Below the pieces are notes generated by a model, which saw only the letters and a program-made list of their open reading frames with translations, did not search any database and was not told where the DNA came from. The position numbers and the translations under genes are program-made. From Psychromonas sp. Urea-02u-13 (GTDB taxonomy: Bacteria; Pseudomonadota; Gammaproteobacteria; Enterobacterales; Psychromonadaceae), in the NCBI RefSeq assembly GCF_002835995.1, contig NZ_PJBZ01000082.1, forward strand, positions 1-32,895: a DNA stretch of 32,895 nucleotides, read 5' to 3'. How positions within the stretch are numbered: position 1 is the first letter of the stretch; each line of letters opens with the position of its first letter. Shown here piece by piece: positions 25,846-32,895 of the stretch.

Positions 25846-26838
25846 ATGACTCAATCTCGCGATTCATTAATTTCACTTATCGATACCCCTTATTACCACT
25901 GCATTTCTCGTTGTGTACGACGAGCCTTTCTTTGCGGTGAAGACCGCTACACTGGGCAAAGCTTTGAACATCGTCGTCAATGGATGGTTGAGCGAATTCG
26001 CTATCTGACAGATATTTTTTCAATTCAAGTTTGTGCCTATACCATTATGTCCAATCACTACCATATTGTTTTATATGTGAATGAAGCGGAATCTGAAGCA
26101 TGTTCTGATGAAGATGTTTGTGAACGTTGGGAAAAAATATATGCGATTCCACCTATTGTGCAGCGTTGGCAAAAAGGGGAGTTAACCTCGGATTAGCAAA
26201 AAGAATCGGCTTTGTCAGTCATTGCTGAGTGGCGTAGCCGATTATCAAACATTTCGTGGTTCATGCGTTGCTTGAATGAGTTCATTGCCCGTAAAGCGAA
26301 TAAAGAAGACAGTTGCAAAGGCAGGTTCTGGGAAGGTCGCTTTAAATCGCAGGCATTACTTGATGAAAAGGCTTTGTTAACCTGTATGGCGTATGTTGAT
26401 TTAAACCCTATTCGAGCAAAATTGGCACCCAGTGTTGATGAGTCTGAATATACCTCTGTTTTTGAACGTATTCACGGTAAATCACATCACACAGAGCTAG
26501 AGAGTGATAAAGAAGGAAAGGATTTAGTTAAGTTTATCGGCGCGGAGCATCAGTTACAGTCTTCGGGTATTAATTATTCACTCATTGATTACTTAGAGCT
26601 TGTAGACTGGACAGGCCGTGTTATGAGGAAAGGTAAGCGAGGTGCGATACCTCCACAAACACCTGCTTTACTCGGTGTGCTTGGCTTAGATAATGAAACA
26701 TGGTTTAGTTTGGCGAATGATTTTGGTAAAACCTATCATGGTGCTATTGGTTCGTTAGAAGAGTTAGCGCTGTTTGCTGAGCATACGGGGAAGCGTTGGG
26801 TTTCAGGCAAAAATAAATTGCGGAATATATATCACTGA
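25846..26838 (+). pseudogene. REP-associated tyrosine transposase (RAYT, Y1_Tnp family) with in-frame amber stop
   Basis: This frame encodes a RAYT: YYHCISRCVRRAFLCGED, the H-x-H metal motif in MSNHYHIVLY and the tyrosine-bearing helix [18 protein letters not shown] at 26194-26196 (after ELTSD) interrupts it; the same frame continues with SVIAEWRSRLSNISWFMRCL and ends at 26838, giving about 330 codons, normal for the family. The metal motif and tyrosine lie on opposite sides of the stop, so the short product cannot be active without suppression. I use ATG 25846, 5 nt after GGAGG. RAYTs mobilise REP palindromes like those in the array at 29458. Confidence 0.85.
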
Positions 26839-27052
26839 AAGAGCGGAAGGTAAAAATGTGCTGAAAGCTAAGGCTAGCTTGAAGGTTGGAAAGTAATAAC
26901 GATACTTGGAGTTAAAACTAGCTAGAAAGCTTAAACATGAAAGGCTAACCTTGAAGTCATAAGAGTACGAAGAATGACTATAAGTGAATACCAAGGCTTG
27001 TGTTTTGATTTGTTGCTGTGTTAGCCCTGTCCAATTTTGTTGCTAGCTAAAA

Positions 27053-27069
27053 GTAATCCACTGGATTAC
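27053..27069 (+). promoter_or_regulatory. 17-bp perfect dyad upstream of orphan toxin fragment
   Basis: GTAATCCA-C-TGGATTAC is a perfect palindrome ending 9 bp before the toxin ATG. Type II toxin-antitoxin operons are usually autoregulated at such dyads, so this may be the surviving operator. Confidence 0.4.
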
Positions 27070-27078
27070 ACCTGCTAT

Positions 27079-27306
27079 ATGCAAGCAATAGTAGGATTAC
27101 CTGAATATAAAAAGCAAGTTCAAAAGCACTTATCTGAAAGTGATTCTGAACTTCTAATAAATTACTTAGCTGAACACCCGAAAGCTGGTGTCCTTATGCA
27201 AGGCACTGGTGGAATACGAAAGCTAAGGTGGGCTAAAAATGGAAGAGGAAAGAGTGGGGGAAGCGCTTTAAATCATGGGAATTACTTGATGTTCAAGCCT
27301 TATTAA
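27079..27306 (+). pseudogene. truncated RelE/HigB-like toxin, orphan
   Basis: The first 60 codons (QAIVGLPEYKKQVQKHL, ELINYLAEHPKAGVLMQG region, [19 protein letters not shown]) match the N-terminal half of RelE/HigB-type mRNA interferases, ending just before the family strand V-R-V-I-Y-Y. At about 27257 the sequence switches to a RAYT scrap in another frame, so the open frame ends in 15 unrelated residues. No antitoxin gene follows. The missing C-terminal half carries catalytic residues, so activity is unlikely. Confidence 0.75.
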
Positions 27307-27396
27307 TATGTATGGCCTATGTTGATTTAAATCCAATTAGAGCAAAAATAGTGGCTAGTGTTGATGAGTTTGTATATACTTTTTTTTGAGCGTATC
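27258..27396 (+). pseudogene. second RAYT fragment inserted in the toxin gene
   Basis: Translation in a second frame gives [19 protein letters not shown] then [17 protein letters not shown], clearly homologous to RFKSQALLDEKALLTCMAY and [17 protein letters not shown] of the RAYT copy at 26330-26460. It is a diverged internal fragment ending in a frameshift/stop near 27390. No start or metal motif is present. Confidence 0.75.
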
Positions 27397-27486
27397 TTCT
27401 GAGACTTGAGTCTATTGATCTGCGTAATGGAAAAGGTCGCGTGGATATCAGCTATCGATGCGATCACGTACGTCTTCTGACATTTG

Positions 27487-27542
27487 TTTTTTAAATACTT
27501 CTTTAAATGAACGCATTTATTTACTATGATCAGTACTGTCTT
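27487..27542 (+). repeat. 56-bp imperfect direct repeat, right copy (leader of wecA-like gene)
   Basis: Homologous to 24224-24279 (45 of 56 identical by eye). This copy ends 24 bp before the WecA-like ATG, so it probably includes that gene's promoter or leader; the candidate boxes TTTACT (27520-27525) and TTTTAT (27542-27547) are poor. Confidence 0.55.
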
Positions 27543-27566
27543 TTTATATGCCTTCAGAGTTAATTT

Positions 27567-28724
27567 ATGATTTTTCCCCTTATTATTCTTATCATTGCAT
27601 TTGTTAGCTCTTTGTCCGCTATTATCCTACTGCGACCCTTTGCTATTAAAATAGGTCTAACGGATAAACCTAACTTTCGTAAAGTGCATGCTGGTCATAT
27701 TCCGCTAATAGGTGGGATCTCCGTTTATATAGGATTGTTTACTGCGGGAATTTTGATTCTTTTCTTCTCTCCTACTCATGTTAATCAACTAATGACTTAC
27801 CTTTTTGCCTCTTTACTCATGGTGATCACGGGTGCATTAGATGATCGTTTCGATTTAAGTGTAAAACTTCGTATTGCGGTACAGGTTGTTATTGCTTCAA
27901 TAATGATGTTTATCGCAGGAGACGTAATCTCTGATTTAGGTAACATCCTCTATTTTACAGAACTTCCTTTAAGCTACTTAGGTTACCCATTTACGATTGT
28001 TGCTGTATTAGCTGCGATTAATGCATATAACATGGTTGATGGTATTGATGGTCTAATTGGTGGCGTTAGTGTTGCTACCTTTATCTCTTTAACTATTCTA
28101 TTTGTTTTATCTGGCGATATGAGCGAAGCCTTTTTCTGTTTGTTATGTCTTGCTGTTTTGATTCCCTATTTTCTTTATAACTTACAGTTAACTAAGTATT
28201 CCCGTAAAAAAATATTCATGGGAGATGCTGGTAGTATGTTTATCGGGTTTACTGTTGTTTGGTTGCTTGCTATTGGTACGCAAAAAGGTTCATCTGGTAC
28301 TGGTTTGGAAGGGGGCTCTTTTAAGCCTGTTGTTGCTTTGTGGATTATTGCGCTACCTTTGATTGATATGGTTTCTATTATGTTACGTCGTATGGGTAAA
28401 GGTGTATCGCCATTTCAGCCAGACAGAGATCATTTACATCATATATTCATGAGAGCTGGTTTCAGCTCTCGTGCAACGCTTATTTTTATTACTTTTATTG
28501 CGCTATGTCTAAGTTTGATTGGCGTTGCTACTACGATTCACAATACACCTGAATGGATGCAATTAGTTGCTTTTATTGCACTGTTTTTAACTTATAAGTT
28601 TTCTTTGTCTCGAATTTGGAGGTTATTAAAACTTCATCGCAAAGCGAAAGCATATCGCCGTTTGATTAGGCGTAAAAAATATAAGAGAAAATGCCGTGAG
28701 CAGGCCAATAAGAGCAAGAAGTGA
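27567..28724 (+). CDS. wecA: WecA-like undecaprenyl-phosphate HexNAc-1-phosphate transferase
   Basis: This 385-residue membrane protein of the MraY/WecA family has about 10-11 helices. Motifs: GALDDRFDLS (D92-D93), NAYNMVDGIDGLIGG (from N151), MGDAGS (D219) and the cytoplasmic His loop DRDHLHH (285-291), which is characteristic of WecA-type enzymes. It would transfer GlcNAc-1-phosphate or a related HexNAc-1-phosphate to undecaprenyl phosphate to start the repeat unit. The C-terminal tail is strongly basic (RRLIRRKKYKRK). Its last codons overlap the decayed MNT frame. It is separated from the rest of the cluster by the mobile-element debris. Confidence 0.88.
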   Translation: MIFPLIILIIAFVSSLSAIILLRPFAIKIGLTDKPNFRKVHAGHIPLIGGISVYIGLFTAGILILFFSPTHVNQLMTYLFASLLMVITGALDDRFDLSVKLRIAVQVVIASIMMFIAGDVISDLGNILYFTELPLSYLGYPFTIVAVLAAINAYNMVDGIDGLIGGVSVATFISLTILFVLSGDMSEAFFCLLCLAVLIPYFLYNLQLTKYSRKKIFMGDAGSMFIGFTVVWLLAIGTQKGSSGTGLEGGSFKPVVALWIIALPLIDMVSIMLRRMGKGVSPFQPDRDHLHHIFMRAGFSSRATLIFITFIALCLSLIGVATTIHNTPEWMQLVAFIALFLTYKFSLSRIWRLLKLHRKAKAYRRLIRRKKYKRKCREQANKSKK

Positions 28725-29016
28725 TTTTGACATTGCTATCGCTTTTAAAAATTTCAAGTTATCCGCTACTGATCGTTTTTTAAGGCCTAATTAGCTTGCT
28801 TTAGAATGGAGCGGTATACTTTCTTTACCTAAAAATAAAGTAAGCATTGTCGATATCAATCTTTGCCCTCTATACCTTTCTTATAATGTTATTTCAGATG
28901 GAAAGGTTATTTATGACTCAGGAACTTCACGTGGTTATCGTGAAAAAAGCCGGATATTTAGTCAGTATGAGTATCTGTGCATAGAGAACAGAATAAATGA
29001 AGGGCTTCAGCTTTAT
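28717..29016 (+). pseudogene. truncated, interrupted MNT-type nucleotidyltransferase (antitoxin of MNT-HEPN pair)
   Basis: The frame begins abruptly within the end of the WecA-like gene at RSDFDIAIAF, the second half of the MNT active-site motif (G-S-x-A-R-G...S-D-x-D). It meets TAG at 28792-28794, then continues with NKVSIVDINLCPLYLSYNVI and GKVIYDSG, matching the rest of the family. The N-terminal glycine-serine loop is missing, and the frame runs without a stop into the HEPN-like gene. It cannot encode a working enzyme. Confidence 0.7.
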
Positions 29017-29424
29017 TTGTTAGAAGCTAAAAAACACAAAACTCAATATTTATTTGAGCTTAATGAACTTAAGGATGATTTGATAGCGGGTGATTTCAAA
29101 TCAAGAGATTATCGTGCAACAGAGCGAGTATTACAGATTTTTACCGAACTGTGTATTGGGCTTGCTAAGCATTGGCTGAAAAGCATTCAAGGTAGTTCTG
29201 CTAATGAAGCTTATCAAACTTTCTCGTTATTAAAAGAACATGGCGTGATATGCAGTGATGAATTGCAATTATGGAAGCGAATTATTGGAATGCACAACGG
29301 TTTGCTGCATGACTACCTGAATATTGATTTGCTTATTGTTGAGAATATTATTAAACGAGAGCAGTACATTGCTTTAGGGCTGTTTGCCGATAAAGTGATT
29401 GATGTATTGTTAAAGAATAAGTAA
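29017..29424 (+). CDS. HEPN-domain protein (HepT/DUF86-like) with altered active-site Arg
   Basis: This is a 135-residue all-helical protein following the MNT remnant, as in MNT-HEPN (MntA/HepT) toxin-antitoxin pairs. The toxin motif R-N-x4-H-x-Y is represented by HNGLLHDY: the histidine and tyrosine are present but the key Arg is His. No ATG is available in frame; TTG at 29017 is the only candidate start and the frame is open upstream into the MNT remnant. I regard it as probably inactive, a decaying toxin protected by loss of its catalytic Arg. Confidence 0.6.
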   Translation: MLEAKKHKTQYLFELNELKDDLIAGDFKSRDYRATERVLQIFTELCIGLAKHWLKSIQGSSANEAYQTFSLLKEHGVICSDELQLWKRIIGMHNGLLHDYLNIDLLIVENIIKREQYIALGLFADKVIDVLLKNK

Positions 29425-29457
29425 AGGTTGTTTTTATTAAAGATAATTACAATCTAA

Positions 29458-31027
29458 GCCGTCACTTCCTGGTTTTGACTTCGGAAGTGATGCTTTAGCT
29501 TCGCGAGTTCTTTTTTGTGATTTAGTGCAGTTAAGGCAGAGCTGAAGCTCTACATTCTGGTTTTGACTTCGGATGTGATGCTTTAGCTTCGCGGGTTTAT
29601 TATTTTGTAATTAGTGTGGTTAAGGCAGAGCTGAGGCTCTACATCCTGGTTTTTACTTCGGATATGATGCTTTAGCTTCGCGGGTTTATTATTTTGTAAT
29701 TAGTGCAGTTAAGGCAGAGCTGAAGCTCTACATCCTGGTTTTGACTTCGGATGTGATGCTTTAGCTTCGCGGGGTTCTTTGTTTTGTTATTAGTGTGGTT
29801 AAGGCAGAGCTGAAGCTCTACATTCTGGTTTTTACTTCGGATGTGATGCTTTAGCTTCGCTAGTTCTTTTTTGTGATTTAGTGCAGTTAAGGCAGAGCTG
29901 AAGCTCTACATCCTGCTTTTTATTTCGGATGTGATGCTTTAGCTTCGCGAGTTCTTTTTTGTGATTTAGTGCAGTTAAGGCAGAGCTGAAGCTCTACATC
30001 CTGCTTTTTACTTCGGATGTGATGCTTTAGCTTCGCGAGTTTATTATTTTGTAATTAGTGTGGTTAAGGCAGAGCTGAAGCTCTACATCCTGATTTTTAT
30101 TTTGGATGTGGTGCTTTAGCTTCGCGGGGTTCTTTGTTTTGTTATTAGTGTGGTTAAGGCAGAGCTGAAGCTCTACATCCTGATTTTTATTTTGGATGTG
30201 GTGCTTTAGCTTCGCGGGTTTATTATTTTGTAATTAGTGCAGTTAAGGCTGAGCTGGAGCTCTACACCCTGGTTTTTACTTCGGATATGATGCTTTAGCT
30301 TCGCGGGTTTCTTGTTTTGTTATTAGTGCGGTTAAAGCAGAGCTGAAGCTCTACATCCTGGTTTTGACTTCGGATGTGATGCTTTAGCTTCGCGTTTTTT
30401 GTTTTTATTGTTGATACAGTTAAGGCAGAGCTGAAGCTCTACATCCTGGTTTTTACTTCGGATGTGATGCTTTAGCTTCGCGGGTTTATTCTTTTGTAAT
30501 TAGTGCAGTTAAGGCAGAGCTGAAGCTCTACATCCTACTTTTTATTTCGGATGTGATGCTTTAGCTTCGCGGGGTTCTTTGTTTTGTTATTAGTGTGGTT
30601 AAAGCAGAGCTGAAGCTCTACATCCTACTTTTTATTTCGGATGTGATGCTTTAGCTTCGCGGGGTTCTTTGTTTTGTTATTAGTGTGGTTAAAGCAGAGC
30701 TGAAGCTCTACATCCTGGTTTTGACTTCGGATATGTATGATGCTTTAGCTTCGCGGGTTTATTATTTTGTAATTAGTGTGGTTAAGGCAGAGCTGAAGCT
30801 CTACATCCTGGTTTTTACTTCGGATATGATGCTTTAGCTTCGCGGGGTTCTTTTTTGTGATTTAGTGCAGTTAAGGCAGAGCTGAAACTCTACATCCTGG
30901 TTTTTACTTCGGATGTGATGCTTTAGCTTCGCTAGTTCTTTTTTGTGATTTAGTGCAGTTAAGGCAGAGCTGAAGCTCTACATCCTGCTTTTTATTTCGG
31001 ATGTGATGCTTTAGCTTCGCAGGTTTC
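29458..31027. repeat. tandem array of 18 REP/BIME-like units, period about 89 bp
   Basis: Eighteen copies of a unit of 86-93 bp. Each unit contains two inverted REP-like palindromes. The first reads on the minus strand as GTAG followed by AGCTTCAGCTCTGCC; the second reads on the plus strand as GTGATGCTTTAGCTTCGCG. They are joined by about 13 nt. CATCC and GGATG flanking the joint also pair, so each unit can form a stem of about 22 bp. Linkers between units come in three main types (ending TTTTGTAATTAGTG, TTTTGTTATTAGTG or TTTTTTGTGATTTAGTG). A 124-bp stretch at 29825-29948 recurs exactly at 30897-31020. The array separates the HEPN-like gene from the 3' end of the minus-strand wzi-like gene. 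No open frame of note lies in it. Confidence 0.92.
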
Positions 31028-31067
31028 TAAATTACGCAAAACTAAAGCCCCACTTTCGATGTTTCCT

Positions 31068-32546
31068 TTAAAAAATGTAACTCCACTTACCCCAAACATC
31101 AATTTGGTGTTCTTCGTCAATATCATCTGTGTATGCTGAATAAGTGTATGCGCTACCTGCTTCAACCTTCCCGCCAAACATTGGCCAAATATAAGTAAAA
31201 TCAATTTGCGCTGCTTGTTCGCCAATTGGCGCTGCTGTATTACCACCGGGGGATGATGAATTTGAGTTATTTACATTCAAATCTAAATAACGCAAGTTTG
31301 ATTTCCACTGGTTACCATTATCGCTATAGCCGATAAACCCTAATGTATAGGTTTGGCCGTCGTTATCGTAGGTTGATCCGATTGAACGGCCTTTGTAACG
31401 GTAGCCACCTCTGTAAGTGCTGTGTTCATAGGTACAGTTTCCATCGCCTTTGCAGGTTGCGTTGGTATCGCTGAACTCAAAGAATGTTTTGATAACTTGA
31501 CCGCTCACGCGGTAAGTAACATCAGCTCCGTATAAATAGCTCTTTGCTTGGAAAGGCGGAAATCGATCTAAGCGAATAGCATCTTCCCCCATACTTTCCC
31601 AATAAAATCCGTAAGGCACTCCGTAGAGGGTGTCTCCCCAACGTGCATCGACTGCCGCTATTTGGTTCGCTGGATTTTCTCCAGAATAAACATTCGAATC
31701 ACCCGTTAACATATTCCACCATGCCGCACCATCACAGCTTTTCCCTTCACCACAAATTTGCGCCGTACGTGAGACTCCAAACTCGAAATTTGGGTGTGGT
31801 TTAATGGATGCACGAAATGACCATAAAAGTGTGTCTTGAATGTGACGATAATCATCATCATTCATCCATGAAATACCGGTTGTCATTGTCCAAGGGCCAA
31901 GCCACTCTAAAAGGGGGACATCAAAGGCATCAGCGCTATTTCTTGTGATATTTAATGAAGGTAATGGGCGCGCATTGGTGCTTTTGGTGATTGCTGTATC
32001 CCAGCCTTGTCCGTACCACTCGCCGTAGCTTCCTGCTGTGATTATCCAATTTCCTAATAACATACTTACATAGCTGCCATCGAAACGTACATCATCCCCA
32101 TCGGCTGCATCATAAGCATAGGTTGCTTCTAGATTGTAGGCGAAACGGTTAAATTCCCCCATGTGCGAGATGGTGGCTTCACCTTTTTCGCGTATGGGTG
32201 AACCGTAATGCTGAAAGCGCTGTGCATCGTTTGCCCCACCAAGAGATACCTTTGTTACAGACCCTTTAGTTCGGTACTGCTTATAACGATGATTTACTCG
32301 GTAGTAAGCATCTTTTGCTTCGGGAGATAAGTCTTCAAGGTTCGCATTGTTAATGCCTTGCATAACACCGCTCCACATAAGTGGGTAGGTGGTTGTTGGC
32401 GTGGTAATAACACCAACATCTGCAAGTAGTTGGATATCGGCGCGTAGGTGTAAATCATTTGCGTCTACCCAATGGTAGGACGCAATAGCCTGGCCACTAA
32501 AAAGAGCACATGCGAGCAATGAAGGTTTAAACAGCTTATGAATCAC
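31068..32546 (-). CDS. wzi: capsule assembly Wzi-family outer-membrane protein
   Basis: This 492-residue protein has a Sec signal peptide (KLFKPSLLACALFSGQAIAS, cleavage after about residue 22; a lipobox-like LLAC is too close to the N-terminus to be convincing). It begins the mature part with YHWVDANDLHLRADIQLLAD, followed by a long beta-rich region with alternating aromatic residues, AGSYGEWYGQGWDTAI, and a C-terminal strand ending WGKWSYIF, as expected for an outer-membrane barrel ending in Phe. Wzi anchors or organises capsular polysaccharide at the surface. The start is GTG, with AAGGA 9 nt upstream. It is transcribed against the main cluster and is flanked on both sides by REP/BIME units. 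Confidence 0.85.
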   Translation of the reverse strand: MIHKLFKPSLLACALFSGQAIASYHWVDANDLHLRADIQLLADVGVITTPTTTYPLMWSGVMQGINNANLEDLSPEAKDAYYRVNHRYKQYRTKGSVTKVSLGGANDAQRFQHYGSPIREKGEATISHMGEFNRFAYNLEATYAYDAADGDDVRFDGSYVSMLLGNWIITAGSYGEWYGQGWDTAITKSTNARPLPSLNITRNSADAFDVPLLEWLGPWTMTTGISWMNDDDYRHIQDTLLWSFRASIKPHPNFEFGVSRTAQICGEGKSCDGAAWWNMLTGDSNVYSGENPANQIAAVDARWGDTLYGVPYGFYWESMGEDAIRLDRFPPFQAKSYLYGADVTYRVSGQVIKTFFEFSDTNATCKGDGNCTYEHSTYRGGYRYKGRSIGSTYDNDGQTYTLGFIGYSDNGNQWKSNLRYLDLNVNNSNSSSPGGNTAAPIGEQAAQIDFTYIWPMFGGKVEAGSAYTYSAYTDDIDEEHQIDVWGKWSYIF

Positions 32547-32574
32547 TTTTTAGTGTCCTTGTGAGGTAATTATT

Positions 32575-32610
32575 GTTGAGATTATAACCCTGAATTAGGC
32601 AGTTAAGCAT
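32575..32610 (-). promoter_or_regulatory. -10 box of the wzi-like gene
   Basis: On the minus strand a perfect TATAAT (plus-strand ATTATA, 32581-32586) lies 35 bp before the GTG start. The -35 region (about 32604-32609) is poor, so activation or an extended -10 may be needed. Confidence 0.4.
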
Positions 32611-32732
32611 TCTACCTTGCTAATTTGTGTGATGGAATTGTTTTAGTGGCGAAGTGAAATATTGAGGGGCTACAAAAAATATTATTTAACAAAGAGGGGG
32701 GAATGAGAAGGAAATAAGTTAAGGAAAATTAT

Positions 32733-32895
32733 GCAGAGCTGAAGCTCTATATCCTGGTTTTTACTTCGGATGTGATGCTTTAGCTTCGCGGGTTTATTAT
32801 TTTGTAATTAGTGCAGTTAAGGCAGAGCTGAAGCTCTACATCCTGGTTTTTACTTCGGATGTGATGCTTTAGCTTCGCGGGTTTCTTGTTTTGTT
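32733..32895. repeat. REP/BIME-like array resuming, runs off the window
   Basis: Two further units, 32733-32820 and 32821-32895 (incomplete), have the same GCAGAGCTGAAGCTCTA and GATGCTTTAGCTTCGCGGG palindromes and the same linker type as the first array. They are on the far side of the wzi-like gene. The 180 bp between the wzi start and this array contain only the promoter region. Confidence 0.9.

Larger units (their letters stand above)
24290..27396. mobile_element. composite of decayed mobile elements between rmlD and wecA-like gene
   Basis: In order: an apparently complete IS30-family transposase gene on the minus strand, an IS66 tnpA plus truncated tnpB, a RAYT gene with a nonsense codon, an orphan toxin fragment and a second RAYT scrap. 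A sequence resembling an IS30-type terminal end lies near 24290-24315, beyond the transposase stop. I could not find its inverted partner upstream of the transposase, where IS66 sequence begins within about 80 bp. Boundaries are approximate. Confidence 0.6.

Noticed and set aside
29458-31027. CRISPR array
   Set aside because: Units are about 89 bp, repeats are long and imperfect, the linkers between them are themselves repeated in three types, and there are no cas genes. The paired inverted palindromes fit REP/BIME elements.
30992-31246. Minus-strand open frame overlapping the wzi-like gene and array
   Set aside because: It is in another frame of the 3' end of the wzi-like gene and runs into the repeat array; no family features.

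Overview
The window is a surface-polysaccharide (O-antigen or capsule) locus from a low-GC, probably marine gammaproteobacterium of the Alteromonadales/Vibrionales type. This placement rests on gene content (Wzx/Wzy system, WecA-like initiator, Wzi-family outer-membrane protein, IS30/IS66/RAYT remnants) and AT-rich composition; no rRNA or housekeeping marker is present, so no genus is claimed.

Layout. (1) 1-260: 5' edge with a 28-bp imperfect direct repeat and no supported gene. (2) 261-2309: fdtA-like ketoisomerase, GNAT acetyltransferase and fdtB-like aminotransferase, a tight operon for a dTDP-3-amino-3,6-dideoxyhexose (Fuc3NAc or Qui3NAc type). (3) 2326-6703: three overlapping genes matching, in the same order, the Campylobacter jejuni capsular phosphoramidate enzymes Cj1418 (L-glutamine kinase), Cj1417 (gamma-glutamyl-CDP-amidate hydrolase) and Cj1416 (CTP:phosphoglutamine cytidylyltransferase). 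They are followed by a TagB/TagF-type phosphotransferase (6705-7985), an unrecognised small protein and a formyltransferase-family protein. (4) 9213-16179: Wzx flippase, three glycosyltransferases and a Wzy polymerase, very AT-rich. (5) 16184-20489: UDP-GlcNAc 4,6-dehydratase/5-epimerase, RmlD-like reductase and 2-epimerase (UDP-L-HexNAc pathway), then a WbuB-like glycosyltransferase. (6) 20541-24092: rmlBACD for dTDP-L-rhamnose; RmlA and RmlB also make the intermediate used by FdtA. (7) About 24290-27400: a graveyard of IS30, IS66, REP-associated transposase (RAYT) and orphan toxin pieces, bracketed by two copies of a promoter-like 56-bp sequence. (8) 27567-28724: a WecA-like initiating transferase. 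(9) 28717-29424: a decayed MNT-HEPN toxin-antitoxin pair. (10) 29458-31027: 18 tandem units of about 89 bp, each a pair of inverted REP-like palindromes; the same array resumes at 32733 on the other side of a minus-strand wzi-like gene (31068-32546) and runs off the window.

How it fits together. WecA would load a HexNAc-1-phosphate on undecaprenyl phosphate. Four glycosyltransferases could add L-rhamnose, an L-HexNAc (L-FucNAc, L-QuiNAc or similar) and an acylated 3-amino sugar, Wzx would flip the unit and Wzy polymerise it. The phosphoramidate module predicts an unusual P-N decoration of the glycan. The cluster has no recognisable homologue of the Cj1415 CDP-amidate kinase and no O-methyltransferase. 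It does have a TagF-family enzyme, whose chemistry (transfer of a beta-phosphoryl group from a CDP donor with release of CMP) would suit direct use of CDP-phosphoramidate. That is the most promising candidate for a new variant system here. The second point of interest is the large REP/BIME array next to decayed RAYT genes.
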